Of a stretch of 64,000 nucleotides of DNA, positions 32,590 to 47,500 are shown in pieces. The notes beneath the pieces are model-generated. The model searched no databases and was not told the DNA's origin. It worked only from the letters and a program-made list of their open reading frames with translations. Location of the stretch: the NCBI GenBank assembly GCA_026545765.1, contig JAIFAC010000037.1, forward strand, positions 72,501 to 136,500. The letters are read 5' to 3'. Both the position numbers and the translations under genes were made by a program. Position 1 is the stretch's first letter, and each line of letters starts with the position of its first letter. This DNA comes from Plantago major (Eukaryota > Streptophyta > Magnoliopsida > Lamiales > Plantaginaceae).

Positions 32590-35500
32590 ATTATCGCCAC
32601 ACCTTCAGGTAAGAAGCTTATCTCTCAAGCAGAAGTTGTTCGCTCGTTGTTGTAATCCTAATTCTTTTTCGTAAAGTTGTTTTGAACTTTAATTAGAGTT
32701 CTCTGCTTGAGATAGTAGAACCCCTTTCCTGTATTTTTTAAATCTCATTAGATTTCTTTTTCGCTTCTCATTATCACACCTCCTTAGTGTTTTGTTTACC
32801 TCAACTAGAGTTGCTCGCTTTGTTGTTAATACCACTTCTTCACAGTGTCGTTGCAATTTTTACCAAAGTTCTTGCATGATAATTTTACCCCTTTCTCTCG
32901 TAATTTTTTAAATCTCGAAACTTTTCAGCTTCTCATTATCCTTAACACCTTTAGCTGCTTTTGTTTTCTCGCAAAGCTTTTCAGCGTTGTTCGCTTGTTG
33001 TTTATCCGCACTCCTTTCAGGTGTTGTTTAACTCCATTGTAGTTCTTCGCTAGGATGCCTCTACTCTTTTCGCTTGCATTTTTTAATGCAGGTCGAATAA
33101 CTTTTTCAGCTTCACATGATCCCACCCTTTAGTGTGTTGATTATCTCCTGTCGAGTTGTTCGCTTGTTGTTTATCCCTCTCTCTTTGTGTGCTGTTAACT
33201 CTTAATCAGAGTTCTTTTTTTGTGATACTCTTTACTCCTTTACGTGTAATTTCTCAAATTCAAATGTACTTTCTCGCTTCTTCATTATCTCCTCCTTGAG
33301 GGGGTTGTTGATCTCTCATGAGAATTGTTCGCTGTTGTTGCTTATCCCACTTTCTTGTGCTTATTTAACTCTGAACAGTGGTTTCTTCAGTCTGCAGATA
33401 CCTTTGCAACCTTCTCCTGTAACTTTAAACTCTCGATAGATCTTTTTCGCTTCTCATAATCCCACTCCTTTGTGTGTTGTTTATCTCTCACCCCAAAGTT
33501 GTTCGCGTTTTGTTGCTCATCCCACTCCTTAATTTTGCCTGTTGTTTATCCTCCATTAGAGTTCATCGTCAGGATACTCTTTACCCTTTATGTGTATATT
33601 TAAAACTTTTGAAATATACTTCTGCTTTGTCATTATACCACTCTTTTTAGCAGTGTTGTTCATCTCTGCCAGAGTGTTTCGCTTTGATGGTAAATCCCAA
33701 TTCTGCTTGAGTGTTGTTTAACCTTCTTCATTGTAGCTCTTCGTTCAGTGATACTCTTACCCATCTATGTGCATACTTTTAAATCTCGACAGATCATTTT
33801 CGCTTCTAATTATCCCACCTTTTGTGCATTGCTTTCTCTCAAGCAGAAAGAGTTGTTCGCTTGTTGTTTATCCCTACCCATTTCATTTATTGTTTAACCT
33901 CATAAATAGTAGCTTCTTCGCTGGAGATAGTAATCTCTTTCTCGTAGTATTTTTAAATCTATAATGTAATTTTTTCGCTTCTCTATATTATCACATTCCC
34001 TGCAATGGTGTTGTTTATCTCTCAAGTAGAGTAGTCTTTCGTTTGTCGTTAATCCCACTCCTTTTTGGCGTGTTGTCGAACTTCCTCTGCACTAGAGTTC
34101 TTTCGCTTGTGATACTCTTTTACCTTTTTATGTATATTTTAAATTTTGATTGCATTTTTTCGCTTCTCATTATCACACTCCTCTCAGGGTGTTGTTTATC
34201 TCTCTGCCAGTAGTTGTTCGCTTTGTTGTTAATCCCAATTCTTTTGTGTGTTGCTTTTATCCCTTAATTGTGAGTTCTCTGCTTGAGGTAGAACTCCTTC
34301 TCGTGTGTTTTTAAACTTCAATAGACTTTTTCGCTTTCATTATCACACCTCTTTGTTTTTGTTTACCTCACTAGAGTTGTTCGTTTGTTGTTAATCCCAA
34401 TTTCTTTTTGTGTTGTTTAACTCCTTAATTAGAGTTCTTCGTGTATGATACCATTCTTTTCTGGTAATTTTTAAATCTCAAAACCTTTTTCGCTTTCATT
34501 ATCCCACCTTTAGTGTTTGTTTTCCCTGTGCAAAGTTGTTCGCTTGTTGTTTATCCCAATTCTTTTGTATACAGTTTAACTCTCCATTAGAGTTTTCTTG
34601 CTTTAGAATGCTCACTTACTTTTTTACATTTATTTTTTACGTGTCGAATAAATCTTTTCGCTTCATATGATCCCAATTTCTCTTAGTGTGTTAATTTATC
34701 TCCGTTTGAGTTGTTCGTTTGCTTGTTGCTCTATCCTCTTTCCTTTGTTTGTTGTTTAACTTTTAATTGAGAGTTCTTTTTTGTGATACTTCATCTTCCT
34801 TATGTGGTGGTAATTTTTAAATTCTCAATAGACCTTTCGCTTCTCATTATCCCTTCCTTTAAGCTGGGTTAGCTTATCTCTCAAGTAGAAGAAATTGTCT
34901 GTTTGTTGCTTCATCCCACTCCTCGTGTGTGCTTATTAACCTTAATTGCGGTTTCGGTCACGTGGATACTCTTACATAATCTTTCTCAGGTAATTTCAAA
35001 TCCTCGACATAGGATCTTCGCCTCATAATCCCACCCTTTTGTGTGTTGTTTATCTCAAATTTCAAAGTCATGTTCATTGTTGTTTTATCCCACTCCTTCA
35101 ATTTTGTTTGTTGTTTAACTCCATTGTAGTTCATCGTTGCCAGATACCTTCTATACCCTTTTATGTGTATATTTTAAATCTTGATATACTTTTTCGCTTT
35201 GTCATTATACCACTTCTTTAGTGTGTTGTTTATCTCTCAAGGTAGTTCTTCGTTTTGTTGTAAATCCCAATTCCGCCTTCGAGGTCATGAACCTTAATTT
35301 GTAGGTGATACTCTTTTAATTCCATTATGTGTAATTTTTAAACTCTAAATTGGGACTTTCGCTTTGAATTTATTCCCCCACCCTTTAGGTGCTGTCATCT
35401 CTCAACCGTAGTTGTTCGTTTGTTGCTTCATTCCATCTCCATTTTGGTTGTTGTCGCTTAATCCCAATTAGAGTTCTTCCTTTGATAGAACCTTCGTATT

Positions 35501-38500
35501 TTTAAATCTATAATAGATCTTTTTTTCTGCTTCACTATGCTATCTCTAGTGTGTTGTTTATCTCCTCAGAGTAGTCTGTTTACTAAGATCCGATTTCATA
35601 AAGGGTTAGTTTAACTCCATTGTGAGTTCTTCGCTTCAGGATACTCTTACCTTTATGTATATTTCTAAACTTGTATCTTTTTCGCTTCTCATTATCACAC
35701 CCTCTTGTGTGTTGTTTTCCCAAGCAGTAGTTAATTCATTTGTTGTTAATCCCAATTCTTTTGTGTGGCTGGCAGACACCCCAATTTTCGAGTTCTTCGC
35801 TTGAGGTAGAACCTTCGTGTATTTTTTTAGTCTCTACTGCACTTTTTTCGCTTCTCATTATCACACTTTAGTGTTTTGTTTATTTCAAACTAGGAGTTGT
35901 TCGCTTGCTGTTTAATCCCATCAGTGCTGTTTAACTTCCACCAGAGTTCGTATGACACCTTTACCTTTCTCTCGTGTAATTTTAAATCTCGAATAAACCT
36001 TTTTTTGCTTCTTCATTATCCCATCTTTAGTTTGCTTCCTCGCAGAAGTTGTTCTGGTTTGTTGTTTATCCTGTTCTTTGTGGTGTTGTTGAACTCTATT
36101 GAGCCTCCCTCTGTTTGTGATGCTCTGCCTTTTTGTTTATTTTACTTGTCGAATCTTTTTTTCAGCTTCATGATCCCACCCTTAAAGGTGCTTGATTATC
36201 TCCTCGTCGAGTTTGTCGCTTGTTGTTTATCCCTCTTTGTTGTTGTTTAACTCTCATTGGTTCTTTTGGTGTGAGTACTTTTACTTCCTTTATGCAATTT
36301 TAAATTGAATGTTCTTTCAGTTTCAATATCCCTCTCCTTTGAGCGGTTGTTATCTTCCTATGGTGTTGTTCGCTTTGTTTATCCCACCTTGTGTGTGTTT
36401 ATTAACCTGACAGCTTCTTTCACCATATATCTTCATGTTCTTCCGTAATTCTTTAAACTGAATAGAGACTTTTCGCTTCTCATAATCCGCACCTTTGTAG
36501 GTCATGATTTATTCGCTTATTTTTATCCCACTCTCAATTTTTGTTTGTTGTCGAATCCTATTATGCCTGTATATTTCACCTTTATGGAGATGAAACTCTT
36601 GAATATAATTTTTCGTTGGTCATTGCACCACTCTTTAAAGTGTTGTTTATCCTCGCTGCAGTTCTTCGCTTGTTAAATCCCACCGCTGAGTTATTAACCT
36701 TCATTAGAGTTCTTCGTCTGCATAGTTTTATTCCATTATGTAATACTTAAATCTCGGTTGCATCTTTTTCGCTTTAATTATCCTACCTCTTTAGTGTGTT
36801 GTTTCTCTCTCATGCGTAGTTGTTCGCTTGTTGTTTATCCCACTCATTTGTTTTGTTGTTTATCCCATAAATGTAGTCTTTCGCTTGAGATAGAACCCTT
36901 TCTGTATTTCTTAAATCTATAATAGATTTTTTTCTGCTTCTCATTACTTCATTCCCAGTTGCAGTGGTTAGTCATCCCTAAGTGATGTCGTCGTTAAAGA
37001 ATCCTGTTCTTTTCATGTGTTGTTTAACTCTCCATTGAGTTCTTCGTTTGCGGATACTTTACCCTTTCCTGCAAAGAGCTAAACTGAAGATTCCTTTCAC
37101 TTCTTTCATTATCACACCTTCAAGGTGTTGTTTATCTCTCAACCAGAGTTGTTCGTTGTTGTTTATCCCAATTTCTAGGTAAGAGCGATCCCCACTGAGA
37201 GTTCTTCCTTCGAGGTAGAACCCTTCTTTCAGATTTTTAAACTTCAATAGACGCTTTCGCTTCTTTAAATATCAGCACTCCCCTCTAGTGTGTTGTTTAT
37301 CTCCCTGCCAGAGTTATGTTCGCTTATTGTTTATCCCACTTCTTTCGCGGGTAGATGTTTAACCTTAATTGTAGTTCGTATGATACCTTTGGCTTCCTTC
37401 TGTAATTTTAAATCAATAAACCTATTCGCTTCTCATTATCCCACTCTTTTTAGGCAGTTTTGTTTTCTCAGTAAAAGTTGTTCGCTTTGTTATTTATCCC
37501 ACTCATATTGGTTAACCTCTATTGTATTCTTCTCGTGATGCTCTTACCCTTTTCTAGTATTTTTACGCTCGAATAATCTTTTTTCGCTTCACATGATCGC
37601 ACTTTTAGTAGTGTTGATTATCTCCTCAAGTGGTGTTGTTCTCGTTTGTTGTTTATCCCACCTTTGGTCATTGTTGTTTAACCTCAACTAGTGTTTTTCG
37701 CTTTTGGGGATACTCTTACTCCTTTCTCGTAATTTTAAATCTCGGTCAGACTTTTTTCGCTATCATCATACCACTCACTTTAGTGTATGGTTGTTTATCT
37801 CCTCAGCAGAGTCGTTTCGCTTATTGTTTATCCCACTCCTTGTGTGTGCTATTAACTCTTTAATTGTAGGTTTCTTCATTCGTCTTCAGGATACTCTTTT
37901 ACACCTTTCTTGCGGTAATTTTAAATCAATGTCGCACCTTTTCGCTTCTCAATAATCCCACTCTTTTCGTGGTGTTGTTCATCTCTTGCAAGTTGTTTGC
38001 TTTGTTGTTTATCCCACCTTTAATTTTGTTTGTCGCTTAACTTCCATTTATTCATCGCTTAGATATAATTTCTTAGCCCTTTATGTGTATATTTTAAATC
38101 AATATACTTTTCTGCTTTTTATTATACCACTTTTTGCAAAAGTGTTTATCTCAAGCAAGTAGTTTCGTTGTTGTAAATCCACCTGCTTCGAGTAGTGTTG
38201 TTTAACCCTTAATTAGTTCTTCACTGCGATACTTTTACTGTTATGTACTTTAAATCTCAATGACTCTTTCGCTTTAATTATCTACCTTTTTAGTGTGGTT
38301 AGTTTATTTCCCAAACCAGAGTTGTTCGTTTGCTGCTTATCCACTCCATTTGTTTGTTGTTTAATTTCAAATAGTTTCCTTCTTTGAGATAGAACTCCTC
38401 TCGTATTTTTTTTAAATCTATAATAGACTTTTCGCTTTCTCATTATCACATTCTCTAGTGTGTTGTTTATCTCTCACAGAGTAGTTCGCTTGTCGTTAAT

Positions 38501-41500
38501 CCTACCCCTTTCAAGGTTGTTTATCTCCATTGTGCCTCTGCTTTGTGATACTTTTACCTTTATGTATATCAAATCAATAGACTTTTCGCTTCGTTATCAT
38601 GTTCCTTTATGTGTTGCTGTTTATCTCTCATGGGAGGTGATGTTCTGCTTGTTGTTTATCCCACTTCTTTTCAGGTGTTGTTTAACCTCTTAATTAGAGT
38701 TCTTTCATTTTGAGGTAGATACTCACCTTTCCGCTGCAGTATTTTTAAATCTCGTAATACTTTCTTTTTCTTTCTGCTTCCTGTTTATCACACTCTTTAG
38801 TGTTTTCGCTTTATCTCACACAGTAATTATTGTTCGCTTGGTTGTTAATCCCACTTCTTTTTTCGGTGGTGTTGTTGCTTCCTTAACTCATACTGTAGTT
38901 CTTCGTATGATAATTCTTATACCCTCTTCGCTTCTCGTAATTTTTAAACTTTCTTTCAATAGACTTTTTCGCTTTCATTAGTCCCCACCTTTGATCGTGT
39001 TTTTTTATCTCCTGCAAAGTTGTTGCTTGTTGTTTATCCCACCTTTTGTGTGTTGTTTAACTCCCTCCATTAGAGTTCTTTCGCCAGGATACTTCTTTTA
39101 TTCTTTTTCAATTTTATTTTTTACGTGTCAATAGATTCTTTTTTCGCTTTCATGATCCCACTTCCTTTTTAACAGTGTGTTAGTTTATCTCTCAAGTGGA
39201 GTTGTTCGGCTTGGTTGTTTATCCCACCCATTTGTGTGTTGTTTAACTCCTCAATTAGTGTTTTTCGCTTGTGATACTTTTGCCTTTCTCTCGTAAGATT
39301 TTTCTAAACTTAAATAGACTCTTTCATTTTCCCATTATCCACACCCTTTTAGTAAGTGTATGTTTATCTCAAGTAGCGTAGTTGTTCGCTTGTTGTTTAT
39401 CCCTCTCCATTTGTCTCGTTGTTGTTTGAATTCCTCAATTAGAGTTCTTCGCTTGAGATACGAATTACTCTTTCCGTCCTCAGTATTTTTAAATCTCTCA
39501 TTGTAATTTCATTTTTAGTTTCTCTGTTATCACAACCTCTGTAATGTGTTGTTCATCCCTCACACCGCAGTTAATAACGTTTGTTGTTTTATCCCACACC
39601 ATTTGTTTGTTGTTTCACTCTTAATTAGGAGTTCTTCGCTCTGAGATAGACCTTTTACTCCTTTCATTATTTTTAAATTTCACAGACTTTTTTTCGCTTC
39701 TCATTATCCCTGAATTTCTTTAGTGTGTTGTTTATCTCTTGCCAATCCAGTTGTTGTTCGCTTGTTGTGTTATCCCAATTTAATCTTTCAGGTGTTACGT
39801 TTTAACTCTCCATTAGAGTTTTCGCATATACTGGTACCTCTTACCCTTTTCTAGTGAGTATTTTAACTTTATCATACTATTTTCTGCTTTGTCATTATGT
39901 ACCCATTTCCTTTTAGTGTGTAAGGTTAGTTCGTTCCCCTCGTGCAGAGTTGTCTGCTCTGCCATGCTTTATCCCACTCCTTTTGTGTGTTGTTTGAACT
40001 CTCACCATTAGAGTTCTTTCTGTGATACTCTTTACCCCTTTTTCCGTTTATTTTTTACGTGTCAATAGACTTTTTTTTCATTTGCTATGATCCCACTCCT
40101 TTAAGGTGTTGTTTATCTCTCTTTGCAAGTGAGTTGTCTTCGCTTTGTTGTTTTATCCCCACTCCTTTTCGTGTGTTCTTTAAATCCTCAACTAGTGTTT
40201 TTCGTTTGTTTTTGATACTTTCTTTACTCCTTTCTCGTAATATTTTTCTAAATCTTTTGGTTATATTTCTTTCGCTTCTCATTATCCCACCTCCTTTGGG
40301 CAGTGTGTTGTTGTTTATCTCTCAAGCAGTATTGTTCGCTTGTTGTTTAACCTCTCCACCTTTGTTTGTTGTTTAACTCTCAATTAGAGTTCTCTTGCAT
40401 TGAGATAGGACTCTTTACTTCTTTTCTCTCGTATTTTTTAAATCTCATTGTGAATATACGCTTTCTTTAGTTTCTCTCATTTATCACACCCCCAATTCTT
40501 TAATGTGTTTGTTTTATCTCTCACATGTGACCGTTGTCTCGCTTATCGCTTGTTGTTTATCCCATCGCCTTATAGTTTTGAGTCGAGCTTGACTTTACCT
40601 TAGAGTTCTTCGCTTTGAGATAGATACTCCTTTACCTGCTCTTTCTATGTATTTTTTTAAACTTTAACATAGACTTTCTTTTCGCTTTAAACATTATCCC
40701 ATTCTCATTAGTATGTTGTTTTGTATCCTCTCACAGTGGGAGAAATTGTTCGCTTGTCAAGCGCATCCCACTCCTTTTTGTAGTGTGTTGTTTCAACTCT
40801 ACCATTAGAGTTCTTCGCTTGTGATACTCTTACTCCTTTCCTGCTGTGTATATTTTAAACTTTCTGAATCAGATTTTTCGCTTTCTCATTATCCCACTCC
40901 TTTACATGTGTTTTTTATCTCTCATGGTGTAGTTGTTCGTCAAGTTGTTAATCCCACCCTTTTCACAGTGGTTGCCGTTTAGCTTTTAATTGTAGTTCTT
41001 CCGTTTGCCCAGATACTCAAATTCTCTTCTGTAATTTTTTAAATCTCGAATAGGAACTTTTTCGCTTTCATAATCCCACCTCTTTTGCATGTTGTTTATC
41101 TTCAAGTAAAGTTGTTTCGCTTGTTTTTATCCCACTCCTTTATTGTGTGTTGTTTAGCTCTCCATTACTGTAGTTCTTCGCTTGAGATACATTTCATTTC
41201 TTACTTTTCGTTGTGATATTTTAAATCTTTTAATAGACTTTTTTCGCTTTGTCAATATCCCACCTTCCTTTAGTGTGTTGTTTATCTCTCACGCAGCAGT
41301 TGTTCGCTTGTTGTTAATCCCACTGCTTTCGATGTTGTTTAACTTAATTAGAAGTTTTCTTTCGTCTTTGTGATACTTTACTCCATTATGTCAGATTTTT
41401 TAAATCCTCGAATTAGACCTTTTTCGCTTTCCCCTAATTATCCCACTCCTTAGTGCATTGTTTATCTACTATGTGCCAGTTGTTCGCTTGTTGTTTTTCA

Positions 41501-44500
41501 TCCCACTCATTATGTTTGTTGTTTAACTCTTAAATAAAGTGTTGTTTGCGCTTTTGAGAATTTTAGAAACCTCTGTCTCCGTATTTTAAATCTATAATGT
41601 ATATTTGTTCGTTTCTCATTATCCCACTCCTCTAAGGTGTTGTTTCATTCTCAAGCAGAGTTGCTCGGTTTGTCAAGCTCATCCCACCCTTTCAAGGTGT
41701 AAAGAGTTTAACTCCTCCACCAGTTCTTCGCTAGGATACTTCCACTATCTTTTCTGTGATTTAAGGGCTTTTAAATCTTAATCAGAATTTTGTTGCTTTC
41801 ATCGCCACTGTACCTTTAGTGTCTGTTGTTTGATCTCTCGCCAAGCAGTTGTTCGCTTGTTGTCATCATCCCACTCCTTTCAGTGTTGTTTAACTCCTCA
41901 ATTCACGAGTTCTTCGCTTATTACTCTTAGGAACTCCTTTCTCCAGGTATTTTTTAAATCTGATATGTACTTGTTCTTTCCTCATTATCCCACCTTTAGT
42001 GTATGTCTGCCCCTCAAGCAGAGTTGTTCTGCTTTGTTGCCATTATCAACAACACACTTCAAAGGTAAAGTCGTTTATCTCCTGGCAGAAGTTGTTCGTT
42101 GTTGTTAATCCCACCCTTTCCAAGTTGTTTACCAGTTGTAGTTCTTCGCTTGAGGTAGAACTCCTTTACCTCGTGTATTTTTAAATCTCGGATAGACACT
42201 CTTGTTTATCATCCCACCGCTTGAGGTAGTGTTTTGTTTATCTCTGCAAGCAGAGTTTTGTTCTGTTTTGTTGTTAATCCCCACTTTTCAGGTGTTGTTT
42301 TAACCTGACAATTAGAGTTCTTCTGCTTTTGATACACCCTTTACTCCTTCTCTCCGTAGAATTTTTAAATTCAAATAAACCTTGTTCGCTTCATTATCCC
42401 ACACCTTTAAAGGTGTTTTGTTCGCTTGTCTCCCGTGCAAGTGGAGTTGTTCGTTTCGCTTGTCGATGCTGGTCCACTCCCTTTCAGCAGTGTTGTCGTG
42501 AATCCTCAATTCGTTCTTCATTTCAGTGATGCTCCTTTAATTCATTCTGTGTATTTTTAAACTTTAATAGACTTTTTTCGCTTCTCATTATCCCACTCCT
42601 TTAGTGTGTTGACTTATCTCTCAAGTAGAGTTGTTCGTTTGTTGTTTATCCCACTCCTTAATTTAGTTTGTTGCTTAACCTCTTAATTAGAGTTCATATC
42701 GCTTATTGCTCTTACCTTTTCGTGTAATTTTAAATCTCAATAGACTTTTTCGCTTTTCTCATTATCCCAATTTCTTGGTGCAAGTGTTGTTTTATCTCTG
42801 GCCAGAGTTCTTCATTTGTTGTCCAATCCCACCTTTTGTTTTGTTGTTTAACTATAATTAGAGTTCTCTGTCGCTTGCAGATACTTTTACCTTACTATGT
42901 GCATTTTTTAAACTCCCCCGAATAGACTTTTCTGCTTTCTAGTTCATCCTACCTTTAGTGTGTGTTGTTTATCTCTCTTTACATGAGTTGTTCGTTTTGT
43001 TGTTTATCCCAATTCATTTGTGTGTTGTTTAACCTCTCAATTAGAGTTCTTCATTTTTGGATACTGTTACTCCTTTCCTCTCCGTATTTTTAAATCTCAA
43101 ATAGACTTTTTCTTTTCTCATTATCACACACCTTTACAGTGTGTTGTTTATCTCTGGCACGTAGTTGTTCATTGGTTTTTTTGTTGTTAATCCCACTTCC
43201 TCATTTTGTGTATAGTTTGAATCCCACAATTAGAGTTCTTTCATTTGTGATACTCTCGTATTCTCTCTTCCGTGTAATTTCTCTTAAACTTCCCTAAGGT
43301 CGACTTTTTTCGCTTCTCATTATCCCACCTTCATGTTGTTTTGTTTAATTTCTCATGTTGTTCGCTTGTTGTTTATCCCACGTAATTCTTTTTGTGTGTT
43401 GTTTAAACCTCCTCAATTAGGAGTTCTTCGTTTTTGTATGCCTCTCTTAATCTTTCTTTTGTATTTTTAAACTCTCATAGACTTTTTCGTTTGGCCATTA
43501 TCTCCACTCCCTTTAGCAGAAGTTGTTTATCTCTCAAGTGGGAGTTGTTCGCTTGTTGTTTATCCCACTCCTCATATCAGTGTGTTGTTTTAATCCCTCT
43601 CAAATCTGTGTGTTTTCGCTTGTGATACTCTTACTCCATTCTGCGGTACTTTTGTAAATTTCGAATAGACTTTTTCTGCCTCTCATTGTATCTCCACCTC
43701 TTTAGGTGTATGTTGTTTTATCTCCTGCAAGTAGAGTTGTTCGCTTGCTGTTTATCCTCACCTACTTGTTTGTTGTTTTAATCCTTAATTAGAGTTCTTC
43801 GCTTGAGATAGAACCTCTTTTCTCCCTCGTCCGTAATTTTTAAACTTCATTGCAGACTTCTTTCTTTTCGCTTCTCATTATCACACACCCCTGGGCTTAT
43901 TGTCGGCCTTCAGAAGTAGTTGATTCTCATGTTTGTTGTTTGTCCCACTCCTTTGGTAGTTATTGTTTAACTCTTAATAGGAGTTCCTTCTCGCTCTCAG
44001 AATACTTTACTCGCTTCAAAGTTGTAATTTTTAAACTAATAAACTTTTTTCGCTTCTCATTATCCCACCTCTTTTTAGTGTGTTGTTTATCTCACAGTAG
44101 ATTGTTCGCTTGTTGTTTTATCCCACTCCATTTATTGTGTGTGTTGTTTAACTCTTTAAATTAGTAGTTCTTCATTTGAGACTAGAACCTCTTTTCTCGT
44201 GATATTTTATAAACTTGAAATGATGACTTTTTTCTTGCTTCTCATTATCACACACCTTTAGTGTGTATGTTTATCTCAAGTAGAGTTCGCTTCGTTTTGT
44301 TATTTTATCCCACCTCGTAGGTCTCGCTAACTCTTAATTGTAGAGTTCTTCGTCTGTGATACTTCTTACTCCATTATGTAATTTTAAATGTCGAATAATT
44401 TTTCTGCTTTCTCATAATCCCACCTTTTGTGTGTCAAGCGATCTCAGTAAAGTTGTTCGTTTGTTGTTTAACCTCCAATAGAGTTCATCTTTGCCATACT

Positions 44501-47500
44501 ATTTACCTATCTTGTATATTTTAAAATTTCTTTAATATACTCTTTCTTCGCTTTCTTTCATTATCCCACTCCTTTAGTGTGTTGTTTATCTCTCTCAAGC
44601 ATGTAGTTGTTCGCTTGTTGTTAATCCCAAATTGCTCTTTTGAGTGTTGTGTATAACTCTTTAATTGTGAGTTCTCTGCACTGTGATACCTCTTACTCCA
44701 TCCTATGTAATTTTTAAATCAATAGACCTTTTTTTCGCTTCTCATAGTTATCTCCACCTCCTTTAGTGTGTTGTTTATCTTCTCAAGCAGAGTTGTTCGT
44801 TTATGTTTATCCCACTCCATTTGTTTGTTATTGTTTCCTCTTAATTGTAGAGTTCCCTTCTCGTTTGAGAGATAATTTTTAGAACCTCTTTCATCGTATT
44901 TCTTTTTAAACTTTTCATAGACTTTTTCGCTTTCTCATTACTTCCCACCTTAGTGCGGTGTTGTTTATCTCGTGTAGAGTTGTTACCTGTTTGTTGTTTT
45001 ATCCCACCTTTTTGTAAAGTGTTGTTTAATCTTTAATTAGAGTCTTCTGTCTCATGTATACTCTTTTACTCCATTATGTCTCAGAATTTTAAATCTCGGA
45101 TAGACCTTTTCGTTTATCATCATCCCACCCGCTTCAGTGTGTCTGTTTATCTCTCAGTAGAGTTGTTCGTTTGTTGTTTATCACACTCCTTTTGTAGGTG
45201 TTGTTTAACTCCTAATTAGTAGTTCTTCGTCTGCGGATACTCTCATACTATTACGTAATTTTTAAATCCTCAATGTAGACCTTTTTCGCTTCTCTCATTA
45301 TCCCAATTTCTTTAGCAGTGTTGTCATATCTCTCTGCTGGCCGTTGTTCGCTTGTTGTTTATCCCACCCTTTTGTGTTAGTTTAAATCCTTCCATTAGAG
45401 TTCATCATTTGGTGATACTCTTAATTCTACATTCTCGTGCTTCATATTTTAAACTTGAGTCAATATACTTCTTTTCGTTTGTCATTATCCCATCAATTTC
45501 TTTTAGGCTGTGTTGTTTACGTCTCTCTGCCAGAAGTAGTAGTTCTTCTTCGTTGTTAATCCCCACTCTGCTTTGTAGTGGTTGTATAACTTTCATAATT
45601 AGACTTCTTCGCACCGGTGATACTTTTCCATTATGTGTAATTTTAAATCCTTTCGGTCAGACCTTTTCGCTTTCTCATTATCCCACCTCTTTAGTGTGTC
45701 ATCTCAAGTAGAGCTGTCTCTGCTTTGCAGTTGTTTCATCCCAACTCCATTTGTTTCGTTGTTTGAATCCTAATTAGAGTTCTTTCGTTTTGAGATAGAC
45801 TTTACTCCTTTTCTGCCATTTATACTGAACTTAATAGACTTTTTCGGCTTCTCATTATCACACTCCTCTAGTGTGTTGTTTATCTCCTAAGTAGAAAAAG
45901 CGTGTTTGCTTTGTTATGGTCACCACTTCTTTCGTCACAAGTGTTGCTTTAACTCCTAATTAGTGAGTGCTTCGCTTCATGATACCTTTACTCCTTTCTC
46001 GTAATTTTAAATCTCAATAGACTTTTTCGCTATTTCTCTATAATACCACTCCTTAAGGTGTTGGTTTATCGGTTCAAGCAGTAGTTGTTTCGCTTGCTGC
46101 TTTTATCCCAAATTTTAGCTATGTGTTGTTTAACTTCATTAAGTTCTTCGCTTGTGACATTTTTACCCTTTTTCTCAGATATATTTTTTAAATCCTCTAA
46201 TAGACTTTTTCCGCTTTCATTTATCCCAATTCTTTTCAGTTTGTTGTTTAAACTCCCCTCCATTAGAGTTCTTCGCTTAGGATAATTTCATTCTCCTTTC
46301 TCGTGTAATTTTTAAATCTCAATAGATTCTTTTTCTGCTTTCTATTATCCCAACTTTTATTATGATTGTTTACCTCTCAAGTAGAGTTGTTCGCTTGTTG
46401 TTTATCCCACTCCATTTTGTTTGTTGCATTTTAATCCTTAATTAGGAGTTCTTCGCTTGAGACATAGATACTCCTTATCAAAGGTATATTTTTTTAAAAT
46501 CTATAGAAGTTTTTCTATTTTCATTATCCCACTCCTTTAGTGTGTTGTTTATTTCTCGTTGCTGCAGAAGTCTGCTCATGTTAATCCCAATTTCCTTTTG
46601 TGTGTTGTTTAACTCTTTAATTGTAGCTTCTTCACTGCTTGTGATACTTTAACTACCTTTCAGTATATTTTTAAACTTGAATAGATTTTTTCATGCTTTC
46701 ATTATCCCACCTTAATAGTGTTGTTTATCTCTCAAGCAAGAGTTGTTCGCTTGTTGTTAATCCCACCTTTTTTGTGATCGTTGTTTACATAATTTGATTT
46801 CTTCTTTCGTCTTGATACTCTTGGCTCCATTCATGTGTAACTTTTAAATCTCGAACAGACTTTTCGCTTCTCATTATCCCAAGCCTTTAGTATGGTGTTG
46901 TTTATCTCTGCGTAGTTGTTCGTTTGTTGTTTATCCCAATTCTTTGCGGTGTTGTTTAACTCTTCAATTTTAGAGTTCTTCGCTTGAGATAGAACTCTTT
47001 ATCTTTCAGATATTTTTTAAATCTTTGAATAGAATTCTTTCGCTTTCATCATCACGCTAAGGCTCCTTGTAGTGTGTGTTGTTTTATCTCTCAAGTGTAG
47101 CCAGTTCGCTTTGTTGTTAATCCTAACTCTTTTGTGTGTTGTTTAACTCTTAATTAGAGTTCTTTCATTCATGATAATTCTTTACTCCTTCTGTAATTTT
47201 TTTAAATCTTTCAATAGACTTTTCGATTTCTCATTATCCCACCTCCTTTTAGCAGGTTTATTTCTCTGCCCGTGCAAAGTTGTTCAAGTTTTGTTGCTTT
47301 ATCCCACCTCCTTTTGTCCTCAGTGTTGTTTAACTCTCAATTATGTTCTTCGCTTTCAGATGCTCTTACTCTTTTTTTCAGCAGATTTTTTAAACTTCTA
47401 ACAATATCACTTTTCTTTTCTCATTATCCCACCCTTTTGCTGTGTTGTTTATCTCTAAGTGGAGCTTGTTTGGGTTTGTTGTTTCATCCCACTCTTTTCA